The position numbers were made by a program, and so were the translations under genes. This document shows, one piece after another, positions 51,892 through 60,142 of a DNA stretch of 64,000 nucleotides. The notes under the pieces were generated by a model. It saw only the letters and a list, made by a program, of their open reading frames with translations, was not told the DNA's origin and did no database searches. Source of the stretch: Desulfobacter curvatus DSM 3379 (lineage in GTDB: Bacteria; Desulfobacterota; Desulfobacteria; Desulfobacterales; Desulfobacteraceae); NCBI RefSeq assembly GCF_000373985.1, contig NZ_KB893101.1, forward strand, positions 1-64,000, written 5' to 3'. The stretch's first letter is position 1, and each line of letters begins with the position of its first letter.

Positions 51892-52944
51892 ATGCTAAAA
51901 AACTTATATCTTGATTCCCTTGAAGCATCAGGCAAATATCTACGAATAATTCTCAAAGAGATCTCAGAACTTAAACTGCCCTATACCCCAATTGTCTATT
52001 CGGTGTGGTATGAGTATGTCTCAGGCCAGAACGCTGAACTGAACAAGGATATCCAAGCCGCCAGAGAAAAAAAAGAACTTATAGACTATCAAAAAGTCCT
52101 TGAATGGTTCAGTAACCACGTTTCCGACAGGCAATTACTGAATACTGAAGAACAAACGAGAAAAGCCGGAAGCCTTCTTGACGGAATAACCTCTCGCCTT
52201 ACCGAGGCCGGAAACCGGATGGGCCTGCAGGGAGATCAACTCAAAGCACATATCGAGAACTTGAACAATGCATCAAACGAACCGGATATTAAAAATATTT
52301 GCCGGGATATTGTTTTGGAAACCCAGGGAATCATTGACGGCAATGCCGAACTTAAAAACAATATTCACACCACAATCAGCGAGCTTGATGCGCTCAAATT
52401 AGAACTTAAGAACCTGAAAGAAGCGGCAAAAACGGATATGCTCACAGGGCTTCTTAACCGCCGCGGTTTTGAGGATGCCATCAAGCAACCCATGGAGGAG
52501 GCCCAGGAGGAGACCGCTCCCTTAACCTTAATCATCGCGGACATAGACCGGTTTAAACGAATAAATGATAACTATGGTCATCTTACCGGCGACAACGTAC
52601 TCAAACTGATTTCCAAGCTTTTACAGAAACACATCAAAGGTAAGGATATTGCCGGTAGATTCGGTGGTGAAGAATTTATCATGGTTTTGCCCGAAACCAA
52701 AATGGACGGCGGCTTTGCCCTGGCCGAACAAATCCGCACCAGCCTTGAAAAAATGAGATGGCAATCCAAAAGCTCCGGCAAGGACATCGGCACAATCACC
52801 ATCTCCTTAGGCGTAGCCCAATTCATCCCCGGCGAAAACATAGACGCCCTGATTGCACGGGCGGACAAGGCCCTTTATGCGGCTAAAGAGAACGGCCGAA
52901 ACCGCACCGGCACCCACAATGGCAACGAGGTCATACTTCCTTGA
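51892..52944 (+). CDS. Diguanylate cyclase (GGDEF) with helical sensor region
   Basis: 350 aa. Residues about 1-180 are helical, with a coiled coil before residue 185 and no membrane segment or known sensor. The GGDEF domain starts at DMLTGLLNRRGFEDAI; the active site is FGGEEFIMVLPE, the metal Asp is in IIADIDRFKRINDNYGH, and a degenerate I-site position is near EQIRTSLEK. It is expected to make c-di-GMP from two GTP in the cytosol. GGGAG precedes the ATG. The stop overlaps the ilvH start by 4 bp. Confidence 0.92.
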   Translation: MLKNLYLDSLEASGKYLRIILKEISELKLPYTPIVYSVWYEYVSGQNAELNKDIQAAREKKELIDYQKVLEWFSNHVSDRQLLNTEEQTRKAGSLLDGITSRLTEAGNRMGLQGDQLKAHIENLNNASNEPDIKNICRDIVLETQGIIDGNAELKNNIHTTISELDALKLELKNLKEAAKTDMLTGLLNRRGFEDAIKQPMEEAQEETAPLTLIIADIDRFKRINDNYGHLTGDNVLKLISKLLQKHIKGKDIAGRFGGEEFIMVLPETKMDGGFALAEQIRTSLEKMRWQSKSSGKDIGTITISLGVAQFIPGENIDALIARADKALYAAKENGRNRTGTHNGNEVILP

Positions 52945-53426
52945 AAAAACACAGGTACACCCTGACCATGCTGGTTGAAAATGAGCCCGGGGTGACGGCC
53001 AGAATCACAGGGCTTTTTGCCGGCAGGGGCTATAACATTGAAACCATTTGCGGTGCGCCCACGGCAAATCCCCAAATGTCGAGAATCACCATCACCACAC
53101 ACGCACGCCCGGAAATCTTAGAGCAGTGCATGAAGCAAATCAAACGCCTGGTAAACGTCATCAAGCTTAGGGACATGACAGGGGAAAAAGCCGTAAAAAG
53201 GGAAATGGCCCTGATCTGCGTCAAGGCCCTACCTGAAAACCAGGATAAAATTAGATCCCTGATTCAAAAATTTAACGGCACCATGATGGATGAAGGCACC
53301 CGGCACTTAATTTTCGAAGTGTGCGGCGACGAAGACACCATTGACATTCTCCTTGAGAAATTGTCGCCCTTCGGCATCAAAAAGCTTGCCCGCTCCGGTG
53401 TATTAGCCCTTTACCGTGAAGCCTGA
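52941..53426 (+). CDS. ilvH: Acetolactate synthase small (regulatory) subunit
   Basis: 161 aa. N-terminal ACT domain (TLTMLVENEPGVTARITGLFAGRGYNIETI) and C-terminal ALS small-subunit domain (FNGTMMDEGTRHLIFEV). It confers valine feedback on IlvB. Start TTG inside the last codon of the diguanylate cyclase gene (TTGA overlap), with GAGG 12 bases upstream. No ilvB lies beside it, so the large subunit is encoded elsewhere. The 3' end overlaps the opposite-strand gene by 50 bp. Confidence 0.9.
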   Translation: MKKHRYTLTMLVENEPGVTARITGLFAGRGYNIETICGAPTANPQMSRITITTHARPEILEQCMKQIKRLVNVIKLRDMTGEKAVKREMALICVKALPENQDKIRSLIQKFNGTMMDEGTRHLIFEVCGDEDTIDILLEKLSPFGIKKLARSGVLALYREA

Positions 53427-54792
53427 TCCGGTTAAAAAGACGGTTTGTGTTGCCCCGTCTGTCCCCCGGTTTTGATTCTATATTGAAAATCCGGCGAATC
53501 TGTTTTTCCATTTCACGGATCTGAAGCATCATCTCTTCCAAAAAATTCTTCGTTTCAGTCTGCCATGTCTGTTCCATGGACACGGCCGTTCCATTTTCCA
53601 GGACCCCGGAAAGGGCCGGGGCAGTGTTGATAAGCGGCTGGGGCAAATCGGCCTGGCTGTCCGATTCGGAAACCACTTCCACTTCCGGTTCCGTGGATCG
53701 TGCGGCAAGATCAATCTGCTGAATCATGCCCACATTGCCGTTTTCAAACAAAAACAGACCCGAGCGCGCCACGTCTCCTGCAAGGGCATTCTCCGCATCA
53801 GTCAATTCAAATCCAGTGCCGGCATTGCCAAGGTAAACAGCACCAATGCCGGCATCGGCCAGGGAAACAAGCAGATCATTGCCGGCATCATCCCGGGTCC
53901 AGACAGAAAGCTTGGAAAACACATCATCGTTTTCATCAATCCATCCGTTGCCGTCCAGATCATAGGCAGCCAGTTCATCAAAGCCGTTACCCGTACCCGG
54001 GCCAAACAGTTCGGAGCCGTTGTTAATCATGCCGTCATTGTTCTTGTCAAAACTTAAAAATCCTGAGCCTGATGCGGCAAAACTGATCTCTTCGGTGGCA
54101 CCGTCATTGTTCAGGTCAAATTCAAACCGGGTATCGCTCAATGCAGGCACACCACCATCAAGGTTTATGATCAAAGGATCTATCAGGACCACTTGCTCCT
54201 GCCAGGTGCTCATCAATGCCTGCTCGCGGGTTTCGGTCATTGTAGTCCTATCCATGGCCAGTTCCAGGGAAAAATCAATAGTCCTGCCGTCCTCGGTCAA
54301 AATCTGTCCCTGGGAGGCAAAGCTCATCTGCTCCCGCTCAAAATGACTTGTGGTGCGGTCCAAGGTAATCGTGGTCTTTGCAGAAGGCCTCTGCCCAGGG
54401 GAAAGGTTATCGCTTCCGGACGGTTGCCCCGTTCCAAGGTCTGTGAGACTTAAGGATGAAACCTGCTCTTTGACCACAGTAGAGACCAACTTTTCCACCA
54501 TCTCCTGTTGGGAAAAATTAGCTGCTTCGTTTTCGCCGGCACCCCAGACACTCGACTGTAATGACAAAGAATGACTGTATGCCGTACTGGTTTCCCGTAT
54601 GGCAGCCCCGGAAATACTCACCCGGTCAACCACCATCAGGGGCAAGCGGTCATGGATTTTGGATGCCGCACGATTGCGTGATGGCAAAATGCCCGCAGTG
54701 GCTGTTTTTGATGATGTTTTCTCCTGGAGTGCCGCCTCTTGCTCAAACATATAAGAGGACGACAACGCCACAGCGCTTTGTGATATCTTCAT
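53377..54792 (-). CDS. Calcium-loop protein with RTX-associated module, function unknown
   Basis: 471 aa, no signal peptide. Residues about 210-345 resemble the module found in large RTX exoproteins: DPLIINLDGG, FDLNNDGATEEISF, FLSFDKNNDGMINNGSELFG, DLDGNGWIDENDDVF, LSVWTRDD. The DxDxNG loops should bind calcium. The N-terminal 190 residues are Ser/Gln/Thr-rich, with no known domain; the C-terminus is basic. It stands alone behind a copy of the two-hairpin repeat 31 bp upstream. GGAGGG supports the ATG. Secretion, if any, would need a non-classical route. Confidence 0.65.
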   Translation of the reverse strand: MKISQSAVALSSSYMFEQEAALQEKTSSKTATAGILPSRNRAASKIHDRLPLMVVDRVSISGAAIRETSTAYSHSLSLQSSVWGAGENEAANFSQQEMVEKLVSTVVKEQVSSLSLTDLGTGQPSGSDNLSPGQRPSAKTTITLDRTTSHFEREQMSFASQGQILTEDGRTIDFSLELAMDRTTMTETREQALMSTWQEQVVLIDPLIINLDGGVPALSDTRFEFDLNNDGATEEISFAASGSGFLSFDKNNDGMINNGSELFGPGTGNGFDELAAYDLDGNGWIDENDDVFSKLSVWTRDDAGNDLLVSLADAGIGAVYLGNAGTGFELTDAENALAGDVARSGLFLFENGNVGMIQQIDLAARSTEPEVEVVSESDSQADLPQPLINTAPALSGVLENGTAVSMEQTWQTETKNFLEEMMLQIREMEKQIRRIFNIESKPGDRRGNTNRLFNRIRLHGKGLIHRSGQAF

Positions 54793-54822
54793 GACCCCTC
54801 CTTTGACTCTTGCGAAATTTTC

Positions 54823-54919
54823 TTAAACAGCCACAGGCCGACCTGACATATCAGTACCGGGGTGCAGCCCACAACAAAGTTAGAAAGAATCCAGTTACTT
54901 GCTGGAGACTTTCATATAA
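54823..54919 (-). repeat. Dispersed two-hairpin element, copy 5
   Basis: Minus orientation, 31 bp upstream of the calcium-loop gene on the same strand. Hairpin 1 is TCCAG / CTGGA, a full base change from TCTGT / ACAGA of copy 1 with pairing kept. Hairpin 2 pairs GGGCTG with CGGCC including one G-U pair. Confidence 0.72.
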
Positions 54920-55182
54920 AAATAATAAATCAGGTTAAAAAAAGAGATCGGCACCAAAAACTTAAAACTTTACCCAAACCAAAATTTTCGTTATAACGCC
55001 CAACCTGTTAGAGATTATGGTTGAATCCCTTCAGGAATTAATGATAATTAAGGCTATTTAAATGAAAATCAGTATCTTTATTTTTTATTTAATGAGCCAC
55101 TTACAAAACGAATACATTCATGCATCCCCGGCCCGGTGCATCAACGATCTGCCTTAGTATATACGGACATAGGACCCGACCC
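54920..55182. other. AT-rich gap before selA
   Basis: 263 bp without a gene or repeat I can identify; very AT-rich near 55040-55110. It should hold the selA promoter. The selA frame stays open to 55120, but no ribosome binding site supports the longer form. Confidence 0.4.
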
Positions 55183-56589
55183 ATGAAACAGTCAATGCCT
55201 GATAAGCATTTACAATTAAAATCCCTGCCCGGTGTGGATCATATTCTGGCCCTTGCCGAAACAGATGAGCAATTTACACGGATGCCGCGCAGCCTCATAC
55301 TTGAATCCGTACGAAGGGCCATTGACAATACCCGCAAACAAATACTTGAAGACAAACCTGCAATCATCACTGATGAAGCGATACTAAAGCAGGCAGCCCG
55401 GCTTGCCGGCCAAAAGATGAAAAACCGGCTTAATCCTTTGATCAACGCTACCGGTGTGGTTTTGCATACCAATCTTGGCAGGGCGCTGCTCTGCCGGGAT
55501 GCCTTGGATAATATCATGGCAGTCTCATCCTCGTATTCCAATCTTGAGCTTGATCTTGCAACGGGCAAGCGCGGCATCCGCTACGCTGCAATTGAAGAGC
55601 TGATCTGCGAATTGACAGGTGCCCAAGCCGCTATGGCCGTAAACAACAATGCCGGTGCGGTACTGCTTGCCTTAAATACCCTTGCCCAGGGACGCCAGGT
55701 CATTGTGTCCAGGGGAGAGCTTGTGGAGATCGGTGGCTCCTTCAGGATACCGGACGTCATGATAAAAAGCGGGTGCATTTTAAAGGAAGTGGGGACAACC
55801 AACCGCACCCACCCCCATGATTACACCCATGCCATTACCGAAGAGACCGGGCTTTTACTCAAGGTTCACACATCCAATTATAAAATTGAGGGATTCACTA
55901 CATCGGTTTCGCTCAAGGAATTGGTGGGCATTGGAAAGTCCCATGACATTCCGGTGATGGAAGATTTAGGCTCGGGTACGCTGATTGATTTCAGAGCCTT
56001 CGGTCTGCCTTCCGAACCCCCGGTGTTTGAACAGGTGGCCTCGGGTGCCGACGTAGTCACCTTCAGTGGGGACAAGCTTTTGGGTGGCCCCCAGGCCGGC
56101 ATTATTGTCGGCACAAAACATTACATGGACCAAATCAAGGCTAACCCACTGACCCGGGCCCTGCGCATTGACAAGATGACCCTGGCAGGTTTGGAAGCAA
56201 CACTCAAACTCTACCGAGACACGCTGGTGGCGGTTGAAGAGATCCCTACCCTAAAAATGCTGACATTGTCCTATGAACAACTCTGCAGTGATGCAGACGT
56301 TCTGTTCTCTCTGGTCACAGAAGCTGTAGGGAACCAGGCGGAGATTGCCCTGGCAGATATGGCGTCAAGGCCGGGCGGCGGTTCCTATCCCGGACTTACC
56401 CTACCCACCCGGTGCCTGACCATCCGGCCCAAGACTATGTCCGTAACAGCCCTGGACAAAAAATTGAGGGCCTTTGATCCGGCCGTGATGGGACGCATTG
56501 AAGACGATTGGTTCATCATTGACCCCAGAACGCTTCAACCCGGACAGAACAAGATCCTTGCCAACATATTAAAAAAGCTGATAGATTAA
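55183..56589 (+). CDS. selA: L-seryl-tRNA(Sec) selenium transferase
   Basis: 468 aa PLP enzyme that converts Ser-tRNA(Sec) to Sec-tRNA(Sec) with selenophosphate. N-terminal helical domain LKSLPGVDHIL; INATGVVLHTNLGRALL; PLP Lys in VTFSGDKLLGGPQAGIIVG; PGGGSYPGLTLPT. ATG at 55183 gives the usual length. selB and tRNA-Sec are not beside it. Its presence implies selenoproteins elsewhere in the genome; none with an in-frame UGA is evident here. The next gene starts 2 bp after its stop. Confidence 0.95.
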   Translation: MKQSMPDKHLQLKSLPGVDHILALAETDEQFTRMPRSLILESVRRAIDNTRKQILEDKPAIITDEAILKQAARLAGQKMKNRLNPLINATGVVLHTNLGRALLCRDALDNIMAVSSSYSNLELDLATGKRGIRYAAIEELICELTGAQAAMAVNNNAGAVLLALNTLAQGRQVIVSRGELVEIGGSFRIPDVMIKSGCILKEVGTTNRTHPHDYTHAITEETGLLLKVHTSNYKIEGFTTSVSLKELVGIGKSHDIPVMEDLGSGTLIDFRAFGLPSEPPVFEQVASGADVVTFSGDKLLGGPQAGIIVGTKHYMDQIKANPLTRALRIDKMTLAGLEATLKLYRDTLVAVEEIPTLKMLTLSYEQLCSDADVLFSLVTEAVGNQAEIALADMASRPGGGSYPGLTLPTRCLTIRPKTMSVTALDKKLRAFDPAVMGRIEDDWFIIDPRTLQPGQNKILANILKKLID

Positions 56590-56591
56590 TC

Positions 56592-57821
56592 ATGATGCTA
56601 AAATTCATTGCAAAAGAGATCCAGTTTTTAAAAATAACCGGAGATGCACCTGACCTTAAGCCCCCGGACGTTTACTATTCAGACCTGCTCACCCAGCCGT
56701 CAAAGGAATTTGAAATTTTTGCCCGGCGTATCGCCGACACCTGCGCCGCCCAAAAGGCATTTACCACGGCGGCCATACAGATTGATCCGGCAGCCCCGGA
56801 AGATGTTATTGACAAAGCAAATGAGGTTTTCCACAATTGCTTTCATTCGGTGCTCGACGAAGACAGAGGTATCTGGGAATGCCTGGACCCCTTCACGGCC
56901 ATCTTTGGATTTTGGGATTATCAGACCCCTGAACAGGGTAAAAAGCTGCTTGACCTGCTTAATAAAAAAATCTCCCAGGCCCTGAATGTCGAACTGATCA
57001 TGGGAACTATTGCCTACCCTTTCCATGATTTCCCGGTTGAAGAGATGGCAGGGTGTGCGCTCAAAGCCCTGGATCATGCAGCATTTTTCAGCCCCGGGCA
57101 TGCCGTTGAATTTGACGGTCTTACCCTGAATATCAGTGGGGACAGGTTGTTTCAGCTTAAAAATATCGACGCAGCCATTACTGAATACGAAAAAGGCCTC
57201 TCCATTGCCCCAACCGATATCAACCTGCTCAACAGCCTGGGCGTGGCCTTTGGGGTAGACGGTTACCTGGACAAGGCCATGGAATTCTTTGAAAAGGCCC
57301 GCAATATTAACCCTGAAGAAGTAATGGTCATCCACAACATCGCCCTGATCCACCGGATCAACGGCAATAACGATTCAGCCATAGCCTACCTTAAAAAAGC
57401 CCATGGCATCAACCCTGATATTTTTGAAATAGAACTGCTTATGGGGCATCTTTTGTCTAAGGAAAAAAAATTTGACGCGGCCATAACCCACCTGGAATCC
57501 GCCATCCGGCTCAAACCCGAATCAGGTACTGCATTCAGGATAAAAGGACAGATTTTCATAGAAAAAAAAGATGCCCCAGGTGCCGCAGCCCAGTTCAACC
57601 AAGCCATAAAACTTAATCCCAATGATCCCGAGGCATTGGCCGGCTATGCCCGGGCCATGGCCTTACAGAAAAAAAATCTGGCTATTGCACTGAGCTTTGC
57701 AAAAAAAAGTTTGGATCTGGACCCTGAAAACAAACGATACAAACAATTCCTTGAAGAAATTCAAAATATCCAAGCCCAAATTGAGGAAAAAAATCAGGAC
57801 AGCACCATCAAATCAGCCTGA
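56592..57821 (+). CDS. TPR protein with degenerate GGDEF-like N-terminal domain
   Basis: 409 aa. Residues about 25-190 look like a worn GGDEF/cyclase fold: ECLDPFTAIFGFWD sits where the GGDEF loop would be, MGTIAYPFHDFPVEEM where GVA.YP would be, and ALKALDHAAFFSPG where AL..AK would be, without catalytic residues. Residues about 190-390 are five to six TPR units (FQLKNIDAAITEYEKGLSIAPTD, LDKAMEFFEKARNINPEE and so on). A c-di-GMP-independent scaffold is likely. It is translated with selA (2-bp gap), but no selenium role is evident. Confidence 0.6.
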   Translation: MMLKFIAKEIQFLKITGDAPDLKPPDVYYSDLLTQPSKEFEIFARRIADTCAAQKAFTTAAIQIDPAAPEDVIDKANEVFHNCFHSVLDEDRGIWECLDPFTAIFGFWDYQTPEQGKKLLDLLNKKISQALNVELIMGTIAYPFHDFPVEEMAGCALKALDHAAFFSPGHAVEFDGLTLNISGDRLFQLKNIDAAITEYEKGLSIAPTDINLLNSLGVAFGVDGYLDKAMEFFEKARNINPEEVMVIHNIALIHRINGNNDSAIAYLKKAHGINPDIFEIELLMGHLLSKEKKFDAAITHLESAIRLKPESGTAFRIKGQIFIEKKDAPGAAAQFNQAIKLNPNDPEALAGYARAMALQKKNLAIALSFAKKSLDLDPENKRYKQFLEEIQNIQAQIEEKNQDSTIKSA

Positions 57822-57841
57822 CACAGTCAGGCACCTATACT

Positions 57842-57938
57842 TTATAAGAAACTCTCTGTAACCCACAGAGATGTTTCACTATTCGTTGTAGGCCGAACCA
57901 CGGTCAAAGACCAAGAACGGCCCATGGCCGTTATATTC
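57842..57938 (+). repeat. Dispersed two-hairpin element, copy 6
   Basis: Plus orientation, between the TPR gene and gmhA. Hairpin 1 is CTCTGT (57854-57859) / ACAGAG (57865-57870). Hairpin 2 is GGCCG (57891-57895) / CGGCC (57918-57922) with inner GGTC / GACC. The bases differ from copy 1 (GGGCT / AGCCC) on both sides of the stem, so pairing is conserved by compensatory change. Confidence 0.78.
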
Positions 57939-57970
57939 AAGGTCAAGGGATTTTAAATAAAAGGAAACAG

Positions 57971-58543
57971 ATGAAAGAACTGATCCGGCAGACTGTTCAG
58001 GATGCCATTGAAACCAAGCAAAAATTTTTTGCAACCCATGAGGAGCTCATTGAAACCTGTGCCCGCAAGATAGCAGATACCCTTGAAGACGGTGGAAAAC
58101 TGCTGCTTTTCGGCAATGGCGGGTCGGCGGCAGACTGCCAGCACATCGCCGCAGAATTTGTCAACCGGTTTCAGATGGAACGTAAACCATTACCCGCCAT
58201 TGCCCTGACCTGCGATACCTCGATTATCACCAGTATCGGCAATGATTACTCCTTTGACGAAATTTTTTCAAAACAGATCCAGGCCCTGGGACACCAAAAG
58301 GATATGGCCATCGGGATCTCAACTTCTGGCAATTCCGCCAATGTAATCCGGGCTGCAGCCGTGGCAAAGGATCAAGGGATGACCCTGGTGGGATTTTCCG
58401 GGGCCGGGGGCAAGCTAAAGAAGATAAGTGATATGGCTTTTTGTGTGGACAGCCCCGTAACGGCCCGTATCCAGGAGGTTCATATCACCCTAGGCCATAT
58501 TCTTTGCGATCTTGCAGAAAGGATGCTGTTCCATGCCCAATAA
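57971..58543 (+). CDS. gmhA: Sedoheptulose-7-phosphate isomerase
   Basis: 190 aa SIS-domain enzyme. LLLFGNGGSAADCQHIAAEFVNRF, DTSIITSIGNDY, GISTSGNSANVIRAA and HITLGHILCDLAERML are GmhA hallmarks. It makes D-glycero-D-manno-heptose 7-phosphate for LPS core or S-layer glycans. AAGGAAACAG gives a ribosome binding site. Its 3' end overlaps the next gene by 11 bp; the kinase and adenylyltransferase are not in the window. Confidence 0.95.
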   Translation: MKELIRQTVQDAIETKQKFFATHEELIETCARKIADTLEDGGKLLLFGNGGSAADCQHIAAEFVNRFQMERKPLPAIALTCDTSIITSIGNDYSFDEIFSKQIQALGHQKDMAIGISTSGNSANVIRAAAVAKDQGMTLVGFSGAGGKLKKISDMAFCVDSPVTARIQEVHITLGHILCDLAERMLFHAQ

Positions 58544-59510
58544 AAACATGGCCGATAAGAAAGGGGCTGAACAGAATCACTCAAAACTGGACTACTCAAA
58601 ACTCACCACCTATTCCATTAAAAACAGGAAAAGCTTGGTATCCCGAGATGATTTTGCCGGGCCCTGGACAAAGGGCGAAGGCATTGGGACCTTTTTTGAC
58701 CGTCTGCCCGCCATCCTTGCGGGAAAAGATCTCCGGAATGTAGTTGACGCCATTGCAGTTGCCGCCCAAAAAAAACGCCATGTCTGCTTTGGCATGGGCG
58801 GACATGTGGTCAAAACCGGCATGGCCCCCATCCTGATTGATCTCATGGAAAAAGGTATAATCACCCATCTGGCCATGAACGGATCCTGCATCATCCATGA
58901 TTTTGAGGTGGCATTCACCGGCCGCACCAGTGAAGATGTGGCCGAAAGTCTGGGATCGGGCAGCTTCGGCATGGCCCAGGAGACATCGGAACTGCTCAAC
59001 CAGGCCATTGCCATGGCCCACGAGCAGAATATAGGACTGGGACGCGCCGTGGGCCGGCTTATTGAAGATATGAACCTGCCCTTTAAGGATTCAAGCCTGA
59101 TCGCTGCAGGTGCACGCCTGGATTTGCCCGTAACTGTCCATGTGGCCATTGGTACGGACATCATCCATATGCACCCGGGCTTTGACGGCGCTGCCTGCGG
59201 TGCCGCAACCCTTCATGATTTCAAGACCCTTGCATCAACCCTGGCAGACCTTGAACACGGCGTATTCATCAATGCAGGCTCAGCTGTCATTCTCCCCGAA
59301 GTATTTTTAAAAGCCTTAACTCTGGTTAGAAACCTGGGCCATAAGGTGGATGATTTCACCACGGTAAATCTGGATTTTATCCGGCATTACCGCCCCATGA
59401 CCAATGTGGTCAACCGCCCCACCCAGGGCCGGGGCAAAGGGTATGCCATTGTCGGACATCACGAAATATTGATTCCCCTGATTGCTGCAGGCGTGATTGA
59501 AGCCCTCTAA
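58533..59510 (+). CDS. Conserved protein of unknown function, deoxyhypusine synthase-like fold suspected
   Basis: 325 aa from ATG 58533 (AAAGGATG 8 bases upstream); a TTG at 58512 is possible. It is cytoplasmic. HVCFGMGGHVVKTGMAPIL, ITHLAMNGSCIIHDFEVAF and GFDGAACGAATLHDF form a Rossmann-like pattern that recalls the NAD domain of deoxyhypusine synthase (SSGIRET..MVDVLVTTAGG..ED). The active-site Lys region is not identified. Overlap with gmhA points to heptose or glycan metabolism. I do not know a described function. Confidence 0.5.
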   Translation: MPNKNMADKKGAEQNHSKLDYSKLTTYSIKNRKSLVSRDDFAGPWTKGEGIGTFFDRLPAILAGKDLRNVVDAIAVAAQKKRHVCFGMGGHVVKTGMAPILIDLMEKGIITHLAMNGSCIIHDFEVAFTGRTSEDVAESLGSGSFGMAQETSELLNQAIAMAHEQNIGLGRAVGRLIEDMNLPFKDSSLIAAGARLDLPVTVHVAIGTDIIHMHPGFDGAACGAATLHDFKTLASTLADLEHGVFINAGSAVILPEVFLKALTLVRNLGHKVDDFTTVNLDFIRHYRPMTNVVNRPTQGRGKGYAIVGHHEILIPLIAAGVIEAL

Positions 59511-59953
59511 AACCACCGTATCAACATGGCCCCCCCGGCGATCAATACAATGCCGGCAAGGCGGGGCCAGTTAACCGGCTGAACCGGCATGCCGAACAAG
59601 CCAAAATGGTCCATGATCACAGCCATGACCAGTTGCCCCGCCACCACCAAACCAAAGGTCAGGGCCGTTCCCAGCCTTGGTGCAAGCACGATGGTCGCGG
59701 TCACATAAAAGGCACCTATAAGCCCGGCAAGCCAAAGACTCCAATGAACGCCGGAAACGGTGCGGATGGCGGCAAAATCCATTCTTCCGATCAACGCATA
59801 AGCTAAAAGACCTGCCGTACCCACGGCAAATGAAATAAGGGCCGCATAAAAGGGATCGTTCAACGCTTTCCCGATCTTTGCATTCATTCCGGCCTGCACC
59901 GGTCCCAGCATGCCCGCAGCAAAGGCAAGCACCAGCAGCAATATATATTTCAT
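59507..59953 (-). CDS. DMT-family transporter, DUF606/YdcZ type
   Basis: 148 aa with five hydrophobic helices: AGMLGPVQAGMNAKIGKAL (the typical first-helix motif), YAALISFAVGTAGLL, LIGAFYVTATIVLAPRLG, TFGLVVAGQLVMAVIMDHFG and LAGIVLIAGGAMLI. Half-size members of this family act as dimers; substrate unknown. ATG at 59953 has GAGGAA 9 bases upstream. It converges with the upstream gene with a 4-bp overlap. Confidence 0.82.
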   Translation of the reverse strand: MKYILLLVLAFAAGMLGPVQAGMNAKIGKALNDPFYAALISFAVGTAGLLAYALIGRMDFAAIRTVSGVHWSLWLAGLIGAFYVTATIVLAPRLGTALTFGLVVAGQLVMAVIMDHFGLFGMPVQPVNWPRLAGIVLIAGGAMLIRWF

Positions 59954-60142
59954 TAAAATAAATTCCTCGATTTTTAAAAATGGCAGTATAGCGTTTTGTT
60001 TTCCGGGATACCACAGCATTTTAAATACAAAGACGATTCCTGCTTGACATTTTACCCAAAGCCTGAAAAATTTTGATTTATCAAGCTGAAAGATAAAATT
60101 ATATGTTAAATATGAATTAGCACCCATCAGAATTGCCGTTAA

